Below are positions 14,546 through 22,483 of a stretch of 23,974 nucleotides of DNA, piece after piece (positions within the stretch are counted from its first letter, which is position 1; each line of letters starts with the position of its first letter). Made by a program: the position numbers and the translations under genes. The stretch is from NCBI GenBank assembly GCA_025360395.1, contig JANYCH010000194.1, positions 1 to 23,974 of the forward strand, given 5' to 3'. The stretch is from Cytophagales bacterium. GTDB lineage: Bacteria; Bacteroidota; Bacteroidia; Cytophagales; UBA9547. The notes below the pieces were generated by a model that saw only the letters and a list, made by a program, of their open reading frames with translations, made no database searches and was not told the DNA's origin.

Positions 14546-15652
14546 ATACTTAACAGGCTGTCCTTCCATCAAATCCAGATAACCTGTTGTGATTATTTTA
14601 TCACCTGGTTTTAGGCCTTCTAATACTTCTGTTTCACCTTTGTAAGTTTGTCCGGTTTTAATCAATCTTCTTTCAGCTTTATTAGCATTTTCCACGAAAA
14701 CAAAAGTACCGTCAAGTGATTTCTGAATCGTGCTTATGGGAATTATCAGTACATTCTTCTTTTCATAGTCTTTTATTTTTACATAAGAAATAACGTTAGC
14801 CTTTAATCCACCAAATGCTTTTGGAAGTGCCAGTTCAATATTGAAAGTACGGTTCAAAGGGCTAATTTCATCGCCAACAACCCTTACTTTTGTTTCAACT
14901 GTTTTATTAATGTCAGGGAAAAACAATTCTGCATCATTGCCTTCATTGATTTTAGAAGCGTAGGCCTCAGACACATCGGCAGAAACTTTAAAATCACCTT
15001 TCCCAACTAATCGGAAAACCGGCATACCAGGTGCTGCATTCTCACCTTCCCTAGGATAAATTTCCTCTATTACCCCTGAAACCGGTGCAATGATCCCTCC
15101 AAAAGCCAGTTGCTCATTCAAGGTCGCAATTTTGCGTTCAAGGCTTTCTTTGTTATTCTTTGCCTGAAGGTATTGCATCTCTGTTCCTATTTTCTGGTCC
15201 CAAAGTATCTGTTGTTTTTCAAACATGTCAGTGGCAAAATCAAGGGCCGTTTTTAGTTCGTCTTTGCCTTTTGCCATAGCTCCTACATCTATTGAGGCTA
15301 ATAATGCGCCCTTTTTAACTTCCTGACCTTTGCGAACATAAATACGGGTGATTTGTCCTGCAGTCCTGGGAGAAATAGTAAGGTTATTATCTGTAGTAAC
15401 TTTCCCCTGTATCTCCAGGTAATGCCTGAAAGTTTTTGGAGTAAGTGGTTGAGAATGTACAAAAGCAACTTTTTGCTGAACTGTGGTTTTACCAGCAGCT
15501 TTATCCAAGGCTTTAATTTTAATATTGAGTTCAGCCAGCTCAGTTTCAAGTTTTGTCCTCTTTTCTTTTAAAGCGTTCACATCGTTTTCATTTCCTGAAT
15601 TGCAGGCTGTAAGCACCAGCAAAAACATGGTAAAAAGTTTTGTTATTTTCAT
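14543..15652 (-). CDS. RND efflux periplasmic adaptor (HlyD/MFP), lipoprotein
   Basis: Links the inner-membrane pump to the outer-membrane channel. MKITKLFTMFLLVLTACNSG is a lipoprotein signal with acylated Cys17 (L-T-A-C). An N-terminal coiled coil (about 24-50, DVNALKEKRTKLETELAELN) precedes the core, an addition seen in some Bacteroidota adaptors. The biotinyl-lipoyl-like halves are visible at TAGQITRIYVRKGQEVKKGA and IIAPVSGVIEEIYPREGENA, flanking an alpha-hairpin (about 128-185), followed by beta-barrel and membrane-proximal segments ending LKPGDKIITTGYLDLMEGQP. The length of 369 residues is typical. It follows the channel gene by 40 bases. The TAG stop is in a diverged dispersed repeat. 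Confidence 0.93.
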   Translation of the reverse strand: MKITKLFTMFLLVLTACNSGNENDVNALKEKRTKLETELAELNIKIKALDKAAGKTTVQQKVAFVHSQPLTPKTFRHYLEIQGKVTTDNNLTISPRTAGQITRIYVRKGQEVKKGALLASIDVGAMAKGKDELKTALDFATDMFEKQQILWDQKIGTEMQYLQAKNNKESLERKIATLNEQLAFGGIIAPVSGVIEEIYPREGENAAPGMPVFRLVGKGDFKVSADVSEAYASKINEGNDAELFFPDINKTVETKVRVVGDEISPLNRTFNIELALPKAFGGLKANVISYVKIKDYEKKNVLIIPISTIQKSLDGTFVFVENANKAERRLIKTGQTYKGETEVLEGLKPGDKIITTGYLDLMEGQPVKY

Positions 15653-15692
15653 TGTTTTAGTGTTTAATGGTTTAAAAAATGCTCAGTGGGTA

Positions 15693-17060
15693 CTATTTTA
15701 AATTTCCTAAGGATTTGTCGTAATCTACTTTTCCTACAATAGCGTCATAAAGTGAATTATAATAATTGATCTGAGCAGTTTTCAAAGCCGATTCTGCTTC
15801 AACAACTTCAAGATTAGAACCCACCCCCGATGTATATTTAATTCGGGTTACCCTTGCAACTTCTTTTGCAAGTTCCATGTTTCTTTTTTCCGATTGTAGT
15901 GACTGTATGCTGTTGTTATAACTTATAGCTGAAGATCTTGATTGTAATTCAACTGAACGCTCAAACTGAATAAGATTATTTTGAGACTTGTCAATTTCAA
16001 GCCTTGCCTGTTGCACCCTTCTATACCTGCTTAATCCTGAGAATAGCGGAACATTTAAGGCAACTGTATAGGTGGCATACCTGAAATAAAAATCCCTATC
16101 TGTTTGAAGTTTAAGATCAGGGGTTTGAGTAAAATAACCCATATTAGCATTAAAAGCCAGACTAGGTAAGCCGCTATTTATATTATTTTTATAATTGAGA
16201 TTGTTCAATTTATGCTGCGTAGTCAGAAGCTTATATTCTATCCTGTTATTAAATGCAGATTTATCATTAGTAGTTATTGCAGGATCTATATTGTAATCTG
16301 CTAATTTGTCTGAAAGATAAAGTTCTTCTTCAAGAGGCATATTCATTTGATAACGAAGTAAAATGCTGCTTATAGCAATGAGATTATCAAAATTCTTCTT
16401 TTCGGTAAGTAGGTTATTGTAAGTAACCTCGAGACGGTTAACATCCAGATCTTCAGCAAAGCCATTTTTTTTCAAAATTCTTGTCTGATTCAAAATAGAA
16501 TCAACCCTTGAAATATTTACATCAAAAAGATTCTTTCTTTCAACATTGATCAATGCCATGTAATAAGCCTTGGTAACATTTTCGATCACATCAATTTTTG
16601 TTCTCTGATTGTTATAAGCAGAAAGCTCTTTATATGTCTTCGCTGCTTTTAAACCTACAAAAAAAGAACCGCTGAAAATTAATTGGGATAATGTTACCGA
16701 TGCATCAGCCGTATTAGGAAGCTGAAAAACATTGGGAATAGCAGCAACTGTACCATCAGGTACATTAGTAGGAAAGAATGAAGAAAAAGGTGAATTAGGT
16801 AATTTTTGAATAAACATCCTTCTTAATGGATTAGCATGCTGATAAGCTGCGTTACCACTTAATTGGGGAAGTCCCGTACCAATGTATTCTTGTACCCTTG
16901 ATTTAGCTATATACTCATCAATAGTAGCGTTTTTAATACCAGTATTATTCAACAATGCATAATCAATACATTGCCTTAAACTAAATGTTTTCGGAACATC
17001 CTGCGCTTGTAAATCCAGCCTTAAAAAGATTGAGAATAAAAGAAAAAACCTGATTTTCAT
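15693..17060 (-). CDS. TolC-family outer-membrane efflux channel
   Basis: Outer-membrane component of the tripartite pump. The signal peptide MKIRFFLLFSIFLRLDLQA precedes QDVPKTFSLRQCIDYALLNN, the usual start of OEP-domain proteins (SL.QCIDYAL). Two related halves follow with long helices, for example NVTKAYYMALINVERKNLFD in the first and ARVTRIKYTSGVGSNLEVVE, then AESALKTAQINYYNSLYDAI in the second, the latter being the classic OEP ending. 455 residues is normal. The gene starts 28 bases after the regulator stop, so regulator and channel are probably co-transcribed. Confidence 0.93.
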   Translation of the reverse strand: MKIRFFLLFSIFLRLDLQAQDVPKTFSLRQCIDYALLNNTGIKNATIDEYIAKSRVQEYIGTGLPQLSGNAAYQHANPLRRMFIQKLPNSPFSSFFPTNVPDGTVAAIPNVFQLPNTADASVTLSQLIFSGSFFVGLKAAKTYKELSAYNNQRTKIDVIENVTKAYYMALINVERKNLFDVNISRVDSILNQTRILKKNGFAEDLDVNRLEVTYNNLLTEKKNFDNLIAISSILLRYQMNMPLEEELYLSDKLADYNIDPAITTNDKSAFNNRIEYKLLTTQHKLNNLNYKNNINSGLPSLAFNANMGYFTQTPDLKLQTDRDFYFRYATYTVALNVPLFSGLSRYRRVQQARLEIDKSQNNLIQFERSVELQSRSSAISYNNSIQSLQSEKRNMELAKEVARVTRIKYTSGVGSNLEVVEAESALKTAQINYYNSLYDAIVGKVDYDKSLGNLK

Positions 17061-17088
17061 TTGTTTAGTGTTTAATAATAAGTGGAGA

Positions 17089-17718
17089 CTATGTATTCTT
17101 TAAAACCTTATTGAACTCTTCATACCCATCCCGGGTACATATACCCAGCATAAAATGTTGGAAAAGCTGAAGATGGACTTCTTTGATGTTGAATTCACTT
17201 TCAGGAAAAACTTCAGGATTAAAAGCAAGCTCAATCTGTTCAATCCTCATTCTGGCCATTATCTCAAGATTTATATCTTTTCGGAAATACCCTTGTTCAA
17301 TACCGGTATTTAATATCCTGATTATATGCTCTTTGAGAAATTTTTTTTTATGCTCCTGAAATACTTTCCAGGCTTTGGGAAAATATTTTTTCAGGTCAAA
17401 CAAAAGACCTGGATTAATACCACAAACGGTACTTCTAACAAATTCAGAAAGCTTCATAATACCTTCTATAATATTACTGCAGCTTTTTTCCAAAATAAGA
17501 ATCTGGCACTGTTGCTTATGCATAGATTCTTTTGCGAAAGTGTTTACTAACTCATCTTTATCAACAAAGTGCTGATAAATCGTTTTTTTGGACATAGAAA
17601 GATGCCTTGCAATTTCGTCCATGGTAATACTCTTCACCCCATACCTCATGAACAATTCAGAGGCACCATTTAAAATTTCCTGTGCTGTTGGGTCAGATAT
17701 ATTTTCCTCTTTGAGCAT
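17089..17718 (-). CDS. TetR/AcrR-family regulator of the efflux operon
   Basis: Predicted one-component repressor. Residues 10-58 form the TetR DNA-binding domain: TAQEILNGASELFMRYGVKS, ITMDEIARHLSMSKKTIYQH and FVDKDELV are close to the family consensus. The C-terminal 150 residues are the variable helical ligand/dimer domain. The gene is first in the operon, directly upstream of channel, adaptor and pump, which suggests local control of efflux. Its promoter contains a perfect palindrome (17729-17743), a likely self-binding site. The predicted transcript start falls almost at the ATG, so the mRNA may be leaderless. The inducer cannot be predicted. Confidence 0.92.
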   Translation of the reverse strand: MLKEENISDPTAQEILNGASELFMRYGVKSITMDEIARHLSMSKKTIYQHFVDKDELVNTFAKESMHKQQCQILILEKSCSNIIEGIMKLSEFVRSTVCGINPGLLFDLKKYFPKAWKVFQEHKKKFLKEHIIRILNTGIEQGYFRKDINLEIMARMRIEQIELAFNPEVFPESEFNIKEVHLQLFQHFMLGICTRDGYEEFNKVLKNT

Positions 17719-17721
17719 CTA

Positions 17722-17750
17722 CAAAACTAGGGAAACTTTCCCTTCACCAA
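17722..17750 (-). promoter_or_regulatory. Promoter of the TetR-led efflux operon
   Basis: Minus strand TTG (17748-17750), 18-base spacer, TAGTTTTG (17722-17729, exact TAnnTTTG). Both halves and the spacing fit the Bacteroidota housekeeping promoter. The start site would lie within a few bases of the ATG at 17718. Confidence 0.6.
17729..17743. promoter_or_regulatory. Probable TetR operator: AGGGAAACTTTCCCT palindrome
   Basis: Perfect 7+1+7 inverted repeat filling most of the -33/-7 spacer of the regulator's own promoter. A related weaker inverted site, CCAGAGAAACTTTTGG on the minus strand (about 17747-17762), shares the GAAACTTT core and overlaps the -33 element. The position suits repression by blocking polymerase. 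Confidence 0.6.
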
Positions 17751-17765
17751 AAGTTTCTCTGGTTT

Positions 17766-17803
17766 ATTTTAATCTTTTCAGACAAATTTCATTTTAATCT
17801 TTT
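17766..17803 (+). repeat. Two 13-base direct repeats upstream of the 153-residue gene
   Basis: ATTTTAATCTTTT occurs at 17766-17778 and again at 17791-17803, exactly 25 bases apart, in the divergent gap between the regulator and the secreted protein gene. They could be binding sites spaced by about two and a half helical turns, or chance in AT-rich DNA. Confidence 0.45.
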
Positions 17804-17845
17804 TTTCACCATATTTCGTATTAGATAAAACCAATTAAAAAAATC

Positions 17846-18307
17846 ATGAAAAAAATTCTTGTAGTATCTGCCTGTTTACTTGGCTTTTTAAATTCTTACG
17901 CTCAAACAAAATTTGAGGCTAAAAGGGACAACATTAAAACACGAAATGCCAATCAGCTGTTTGTAAATTTTCCTGATGCGACTGATGATGCTATGTGGAA
18001 AATAGGATATGCAGAATTCACTTTGAAAAATCTGAGTAAATTCTCAAAGGATACAGTATTGGTTTTTAAATATAAGGTAGTGAGAAAAGAACCTACAGCG
18101 AAACTAAAAGGAGGTGAAATTAATACAGCCCCTAAAGAAGGTAAAAACCTGGAGATGTACCTTGCCAGTTCTACTCTTGGTGATGATTATGAAAATGCAG
18201 TAAGAGGAAATGTAAAACCTCAATATGAAGCAAATAAGAAAAAAGTTTTAATACCAAAAGACCCAATGGCATTAAAAGGAATGATTGATAAAATTGTGAT
18301 CTGGTAG
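17846..18307 (+). CDS. Secreted protein of unknown function, 153 residues
   Basis: MKKILVVSACLLGFLNSYAQ is a Sec signal peptide of the A-Q type; the Cys at position 10 lies inside the hydrophobic core and is not a lipobox. The mature domain (about 134 residues) is Lys-rich with alternating strands (DTVLVFKYKVVRKEPTAKLK) and ends DKIVIW. I recognise no family; a small periplasmic beta-rich protein is plausible. It is divergent from the efflux regulator across a 127-base gap and convergent with the broken acetyltransferase gene, so it is a single-gene unit. Whether it shares control with the efflux operon is unknown. Confidence 0.8.
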   Translation: MKKILVVSACLLGFLNSYAQTKFEAKRDNIKTRNANQLFVNFPDATDDAMWKIGYAEFTLKNLSKFSKDTVLVFKYKVVRKEPTAKLKGGEINTAPKEGKNLEMYLASSTLGDDYENAVRGNVKPQYEANKKKVLIPKDPMALKGMIDKIVIW

Positions 18308-18330
18308 GTTTTGGCTTATAGCTGATAGGT

Positions 18331-18361
18331 AATGGGTAATAGCTATTGGCCATTACCCATT
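18331..18361. terminator. Hairpin between convergent genes
   Basis: Perfect 10-bp arms AATGGGTAAT (18331-18340) and ATTACCCATT (18352-18361) with an 11-base loop, in the short gap between two converging genes. A short T stretch follows on the plus side and AAAAG on the other, so it may stop both transcripts. The surrounding TATAGCTGATAG and CTATAGCTAATC look like further low-complexity intergenic repeat. Confidence 0.5.
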
Positions 18362-18377
18362 TGCTTTTACCCTATAG

Positions 18378-19541
18378 CTAATCTATAACCTTTGCCCGCT
18401 CAAAAGTGATCGCAGGGTCAAATATTTTTTTGTATGTAATATGTGTTTTGATTATAGACCCACCAACTGATTCAGCGACATGCATCATTTTTGGATTAAA
18501 ATCTCCAATCCAGTTCATTTCAAATGTTTTATACCTGGCCTTTGGCTGAGTGAGTTTTGCAGATGCCTGAACTAATGCTCCTTCCAACCCTTTTCCTTGA
18601 AATTCAGGAACGATCCCAAATGCTACACCAAATATCTTTTTACATGTTTTACGCCACTGATGGTAAAGAAAAATCAATTTTTGGATTGGGCCGAATTTAC
18701 CTTTGCAATATTTAAATATCTGGTTCAGTTCAGGTATCATGAGAAAAAAGCCAATTGGCTTGTTATCATAATAAGCAAATAAAATTATTTCTTCGTCCAG
18801 TATCGGTTTTAGCTGGGTCATGATTGACATGGCTTGCGCTTTATTCATTCCCTTTACTCCAGCATGCTTACTCCAGGCAGCATTGTAAATCACTACAAAG
18901 ACTTCAGCATACTATTCTAAGTACTTTTTCCTAATGTGTTCAATATGATATAGTGGGTCTCTGGCAATTCTTTCAGCCTTCTCAACATAAATTTGCTCCA
19001 GTGGGGTAGCTACCAGTCTATGGTATGTATACTGTTTGAAATAATCCTGAAAACCATAGTTTTCAAACAACTGAACATAATATGGTAAGGTATAAGGCAT
19101 ACAGTAATTTGGTTCTTCATTAAAACCATCTACCAATAATCCCCACCACTTATCCCTTTCTCCGAAATTGATAGGGCCATCCATAGATTGCATGCCTAGT
19201 TCTACAAGCCAGCTTTTACATGTTTCGAAAAGTAGATCAGCTGCCTTTTGGTCATTTATGCATTCAAAAAAACCTAAGCCACCTGAAATCACATATGTAC
19301 TTTTGGCAGTTTTATTGTTTACGAAGGCTGCAACACGACCTATCACTTTTCCATTATCATCATTGAGGATCCACCGTTTACATTTCCCATGCCTGAAAAA
19401 TTTGTTCTGCTTTTCGTCAAAAACAGCCTCTATATCTTTGTCTAACGGTTGTATCCATTTTGAACTGGACTTGTATAGTTCAACCGGCAATTGCAGGAAT
19501 TTTTTTATATCTGATTTAGAACTTACTTCTTTGATTATCAT
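18378..19541 (-). pseudogene. Two-part GNAT-like acetyltransferase gene split by an in-frame TAG
   Basis: From the ATG at 19541 the frame runs 209 codons, MIIKEVSSKSDIKKFLQLPV to IEHIRKKYLE, then a TAG at 18912-18914. The same frame continues immediately as YAEVFVVIYNAAWSKHAGVK to the TAG at 18378. With a sense codon in place the protein would be 387 residues, matching my recollection of a long conserved Bacteroidota GNAT-related family. The acetyl-CoA-binding motif (FGIVPEFQGKGLEGALVQAS) is in the second part, so the first product alone would lack it. No base is gained or lost, so this is one substitution, recent or a sequencing error. A GTG at 18891-18893 could restart the C-terminal part, which would then form a separate 171-residue product. 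The role and substrate of the family are unknown. Confidence 0.82.
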
Positions 19542-19552
19542 GGGCTATAAAT

Positions 19553-19579
19553 AAAAAAGTCCCTTCGTTTGGAAGAGAC
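19553..19579 (-). terminator. Terminator-like hairpin between small lipoprotein and acetyltransferase genes
   Basis: GTCCCTTC (19559-19566) pairs with GAAGAGAC (19572-19579) with one mismatch, and the A-run at 19553-19558 gives a U tract on the minus strand. It ends only about 12 bases before the acetyltransferase ATG, so any readthrough transcript would carry it as a leader hairpin. Confidence 0.7.
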
Positions 19580-19605
19580 CCTTTAAAAGATTAAAATATA
19601 ATTAC

Positions 19606-19854
19606 TTAGTGTTGAATTGTAGCTTCAATTTGCTCACGGAATTTACCAGCATTTGGTTTAGAAATTTCACCTACAAGCGGATCTGGTTTTGATGGATTAG
19701 AAACATGCAATGGCTCACCTCCAATATTACCATATATTTCCTTGTCGCCATCATGAGGATCTTTGAATTTTATCTTATTGTATTTACTTCCGCAGGAAGC
19801 AAGGATTAAAGAAAATAGAAAGAAGACAAATAATTTTACTAAAGGCTTATTCAT
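19606..19854 (-). CDS. Small lipoprotein of unknown function, 82 residues
   Basis: I choose the ATG at 19852-19854, giving MNKPLVKLFVFFLFSLILAS with Cys21 next: a canonical lipobox L-A-S-C. An upstream ATG at 19890 would put 12 extra residues before the signal and lies upstream of the predicted transcript start, so it is unlikely. The mature 62 residues include KYNKIKFKDPHDGDKEIYGN and end REQIEATIQH; Asp/Lys/Gly-rich, no recognised domain. A strong promoter match lies just upstream and a terminator downstream, so this is a single-gene unit following gyrA. Confidence 0.82.
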   Translation of the reverse strand: MNKPLVKLFVFFLFSLILASCGSKYNKIKFKDPHDGDKEIYGNIGGEPLHVSNPSKPDPLVGEISKPNAGKFREQIEATIQH

Positions 19855-19872
19855 TGAAATTATTTTAGGGTT

Positions 19873-19902
19873 CAAAAATACACAATTCATTAATTTTTAC
19901 AA
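19873..19902 (-). promoter_or_regulatory. Promoter of the 82-residue lipoprotein gene
   Basis: Minus strand TTG (19900-19902), 19-base spacer, TATTTTTG (19873-19880): an exact fit to the Bacteroidota TTG-N19-TAnnTTTG consensus. The transcript would start near 19867, 13 bases before the chosen ATG. Confidence 0.68.
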
Positions 19903-19905
19903 TAA

Positions 19906-22410
19906 TTATTCTAACGGTGGTAAGGCAGGAAGATCTTCACTGTTCTCCACATTCTCAATCTCTTCATTTTTAGGCACTTTTGCGATAGAAGAAATCTCAT
20001 CCGTTTCGCCCAACCGTATTAGTTTCACTCCTTGTGTAGCCCTGCCAATGATCCTTAAGCTGGAAACTTCCATCCTGATTGTGATCCCACCTTTGGTAAT
20101 GATCATCAAATCTTCAAGATCTGTTACATCCATTATGGTAACAAGCTTTCCTGTTTTGTCCGTTACGTTTAGTGCTTTCACACCTTTACCGCCACGGTTT
20201 GTGATCCTATACTCATCAAGATCCGATCTTTTGCCAAAACCTTTTTCAGTTATAACCAATAAATGCTGTTTTGTAGCGTCAGAAATGGTAACCATTCCAA
20301 CAACTTCATCTTTGGCAAACTCATGAACCAGAGAAACAGCCCTTACACCGGTTGCAGTACGTCCCATAGGACGTACTTTTGCTTCATTGAATCGGATTGC
20401 TTTACCATTACTTGTTGCAATAATAATTTCGTCCTGGCCTGAAGTAAGCTTTACATCCAGCAAATGGTCATCATCTCCAATATTAAGGGCAATAATCCCT
20501 GATTGGCGGGGCCGTGAATATGCTTCTAATGTTGTTTTCTTTATTATTCCATTCACAGTACACATTATTAAATATGTATTGTTTATGTACTCAGGGTCAG
20601 AAAGGCTTTTAACATTTAAAACCGCCTTTACTTTCTCTTCCTTTTCAATCTGAATAAGATTTTGAAGGGCTCTTCCTTTAGAAATTTTTCCACCTTCTGG
20701 TAATTCCCAAACTTTTAGCCAGTAAACTTTTCCTTTGTCAGTGAATATGAGAAGATAATTATGGTTGGTCGCAAAGAAAAGATGCTCAGTAAAATCTTCT
20801 ACTTTTGAAGAAGCTCCTCTTGAACCTACACCACCTCTGCCTTGAGTCCTATATTCAGAAAGTTGCGTCCTTTTAATATAGCCTTCGTGTGAAATAGTAA
20901 TTACCATTTCATCATCAGGGATCATGTCCTCATCTGTAAATTCTTCAGCAGCGTAAATTATTTCAGTCCTGCGCGGATCCGCATATCTGTCTTTTACCTC
21001 TGTAGTTTCCTTTTTGATGATATCCATGCGCATTTCTCTACTCGCAAGGATTTCATTGAGGTGCTTGATAGTTTCCATCACCTCTTTGTATTCTTTCTCT
21101 ATTTTTTCTCTTTCAAGACCAGTCAAACGCTGTAAACGCATTTCAAGGATTGCTTTAGACTGAATTTCGCTCAATCCAAATCTTTCAATTAATCCAGCCT
21201 GTGCGGTATCCGGGTCTCTTGATTCACGGATAAGTTTAATAACCTCATCCAGATTGTCTAAGGCAATTAAATACCCTTGTAAAATATGTGCCCTTTTTTC
21301 AGCTTCGTTCAGTTCATATTTAGTTCTGCGTACCACAACTTCATGCCTGAATTCTACAAACTCGCGGATCATGTCTTTCAGATTTAGCGTCATGGGCCTT
21401 CCGGCAACCAAAACCACGTTATTTACTCCGAAAGAATTTTGAAGCTGTGTATATTTATAAAGGTTATTTAAAACCACACTTGGAATAGCATCCTTTTTCA
21501 AATCGTAAACTACCCTAACTCCTTCTCTATCAGATTCATCTCTGATATCAGAAATCCCTTCAATCTTTTTCTCGTTTACAAGATCTGCTGTTTTTTGTAT
21601 CAGCATAGCCTTGTTCACCATGAACGGAATGGAGGAAACAACGATCTGGTCTTTACCGGTTTTACTAGTTTCAAAATTGGCATTGGCACGAATTACAATT
21701 CTGCCTCTACCAGTATGACAAGAAAGTTTTATTCCCTGAGAACCGTAGATCATAGCGCCGGTAGGAAAATCTGGACCTTTTACAAATTGCATTAATTCGT
21801 CTACTGTTACGTCGTTATTTTCGATGTAAGCAATAATTCCATCACAAATTTCCCCAAGGTTATGAGGAGGCATGTTTGTTGCCATCCCTACCGCAATACC
21901 TGTGGTACCGTTTATCAGAAGGTTGGGTATTTTGGAAGGAAGAACTGTGGGTTCTTCCAGAGAATCATCAAAGTTTGACTGAAAATCAACCGTATCCTTG
22001 TTGATATCACCAAGCATTTCATCGGCAATCCTTTGAAGGCGTGCCTCTGTATACCTCATGGCAGCTGGAGAATCTCCATCCATTGAACCAAAGTTTCCTT
22101 GTCCATCAACCAAAGGATATCTAAGGGACCAGGGCTGGGCCATACGGACCATTGCGTCATAAACGGATGTATCACCATGAGGGTGAAATTTACCAAGTAC
22201 CTCACCTACAATACGGGCTGATTTTTTGTAAGCTTTATTATAACTCACCCCCAACTCATGCATTCCATATAAAACCCTTCTGTGAACAGGTTTCAGACCA
22301 TCACGAACGTCTGGTAAAGCACGTGAAACGATTACGGACATTGAATAATCAATGTATGCCGTACGCATTTCATCTTCTATGTTAATTGGGATTATTTTAT
22401 CTTCTGCCAT
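19906..22410 (-). CDS. gyrA: DNA gyrase subunit A
   Basis: Breakage-reunion subunit of gyrase, which supercoils DNA with GyrB. The 834 residues start MAEDKIIPINIEDEMRTAYI; SRALPDVRDGLKPVHRR (29-45) and HPHGDTSVYDAMVRMAQ (76-92) are family signatures, and the DNA-linking tyrosine is Tyr120 in AAMRYTEARL. The quinolone positions equal to E. coli 83 and 87 are Thr81 and Asp85, both common in susceptible bacteria. The C-terminal DNA-wrapping domain starts near 500 with the blade repeats. The GyrA box reads QGRGGVG, not the enterobacterial QRRGGKG; as I recall this form is usual in Bacteroidota. An AT-rich TTAATTATTAATT-like stretch (22415-22445) lies just upstream, with no clear -7 box. Confidence 0.97.
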   Translation of the reverse strand: MAEDKIIPINIEDEMRTAYIDYSMSVIVSRALPDVRDGLKPVHRRVLYGMHELGVSYNKAYKKSARIVGEVLGKFHPHGDTSVYDAMVRMAQPWSLRYPLVDGQGNFGSMDGDSPAAMRYTEARLQRIADEMLGDINKDTVDFQSNFDDSLEEPTVLPSKIPNLLINGTTGIAVGMATNMPPHNLGEICDGIIAYIENNDVTVDELMQFVKGPDFPTGAMIYGSQGIKLSCHTGRGRIVIRANANFETSKTGKDQIVVSSIPFMVNKAMLIQKTADLVNEKKIEGISDIRDESDREGVRVVYDLKKDAIPSVVLNNLYKYTQLQNSFGVNNVVLVAGRPMTLNLKDMIREFVEFRHEVVVRRTKYELNEAEKRAHILQGYLIALDNLDEVIKLIRESRDPDTAQAGLIERFGLSEIQSKAILEMRLQRLTGLEREKIEKEYKEVMETIKHLNEILASREMRMDIIKKETTEVKDRYADPRRTEIIYAAEEFTDEDMIPDDEMVITISHEGYIKRTQLSEYRTQGRGGVGSRGASSKVEDFTEHLFFATNHNYLLIFTDKGKVYWLKVWELPEGGKISKGRALQNLIQIEKEEKVKAVLNVKSLSDPEYINNTYLIMCTVNGIIKKTTLEAYSRPRQSGIIALNIGDDDHLLDVKLTSGQDEIIIATSNGKAIRFNEAKVRPMGRTATGVRAVSLVHEFAKDEVVGMVTISDATKQHLLVITEKGFGKRSDLDEYRITNRGGKGVKALNVTDKTGKLVTIMDVTDLEDLMIITKGGITIRMEVSSLRIIGRATQGVKLIRLGETDEISSIAKVPKNEEIENVENSEDLPALPPLE

Positions 22411-22483
22411 TTTTGTAATTAATAATTAACAATTAATAATTAGTAATATTCTGATTCTTAACCTTTAAAGCGTTTTAATTAAA

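Noticed and set aside
18912..18914. TAG as a recoded (pyrrolysine or suppressed) codon
   Set aside because: TAG is used as the ordinary stop by at least seven other genes here, and nothing in the window suggests recoding machinery.
19763..20326. 187-codon plus-strand frame opposite the small lipoprotein gene and the 3' end of gyrA
   Set aside because: It crosses two well-supported genes in antisense, and its Ser/Ile/Val-rich translation is what the complementary strand of gyrA would give.
22168..22184. Thr81 in GyrA as a quinolone-resistance mutation
   Set aside because: Thr at the E. coli Ser83 position is a normal variant in many bacteria and cannot be read as acquired resistance.
22413..22445. 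AT-rich TTAATTATTAATT stretch upstream of gyrA as a replication origin
   Set aside because: No DnaA-box cluster or dnaA/dnaN neighbourhood is visible; it looks like simple intergenic low complexity.
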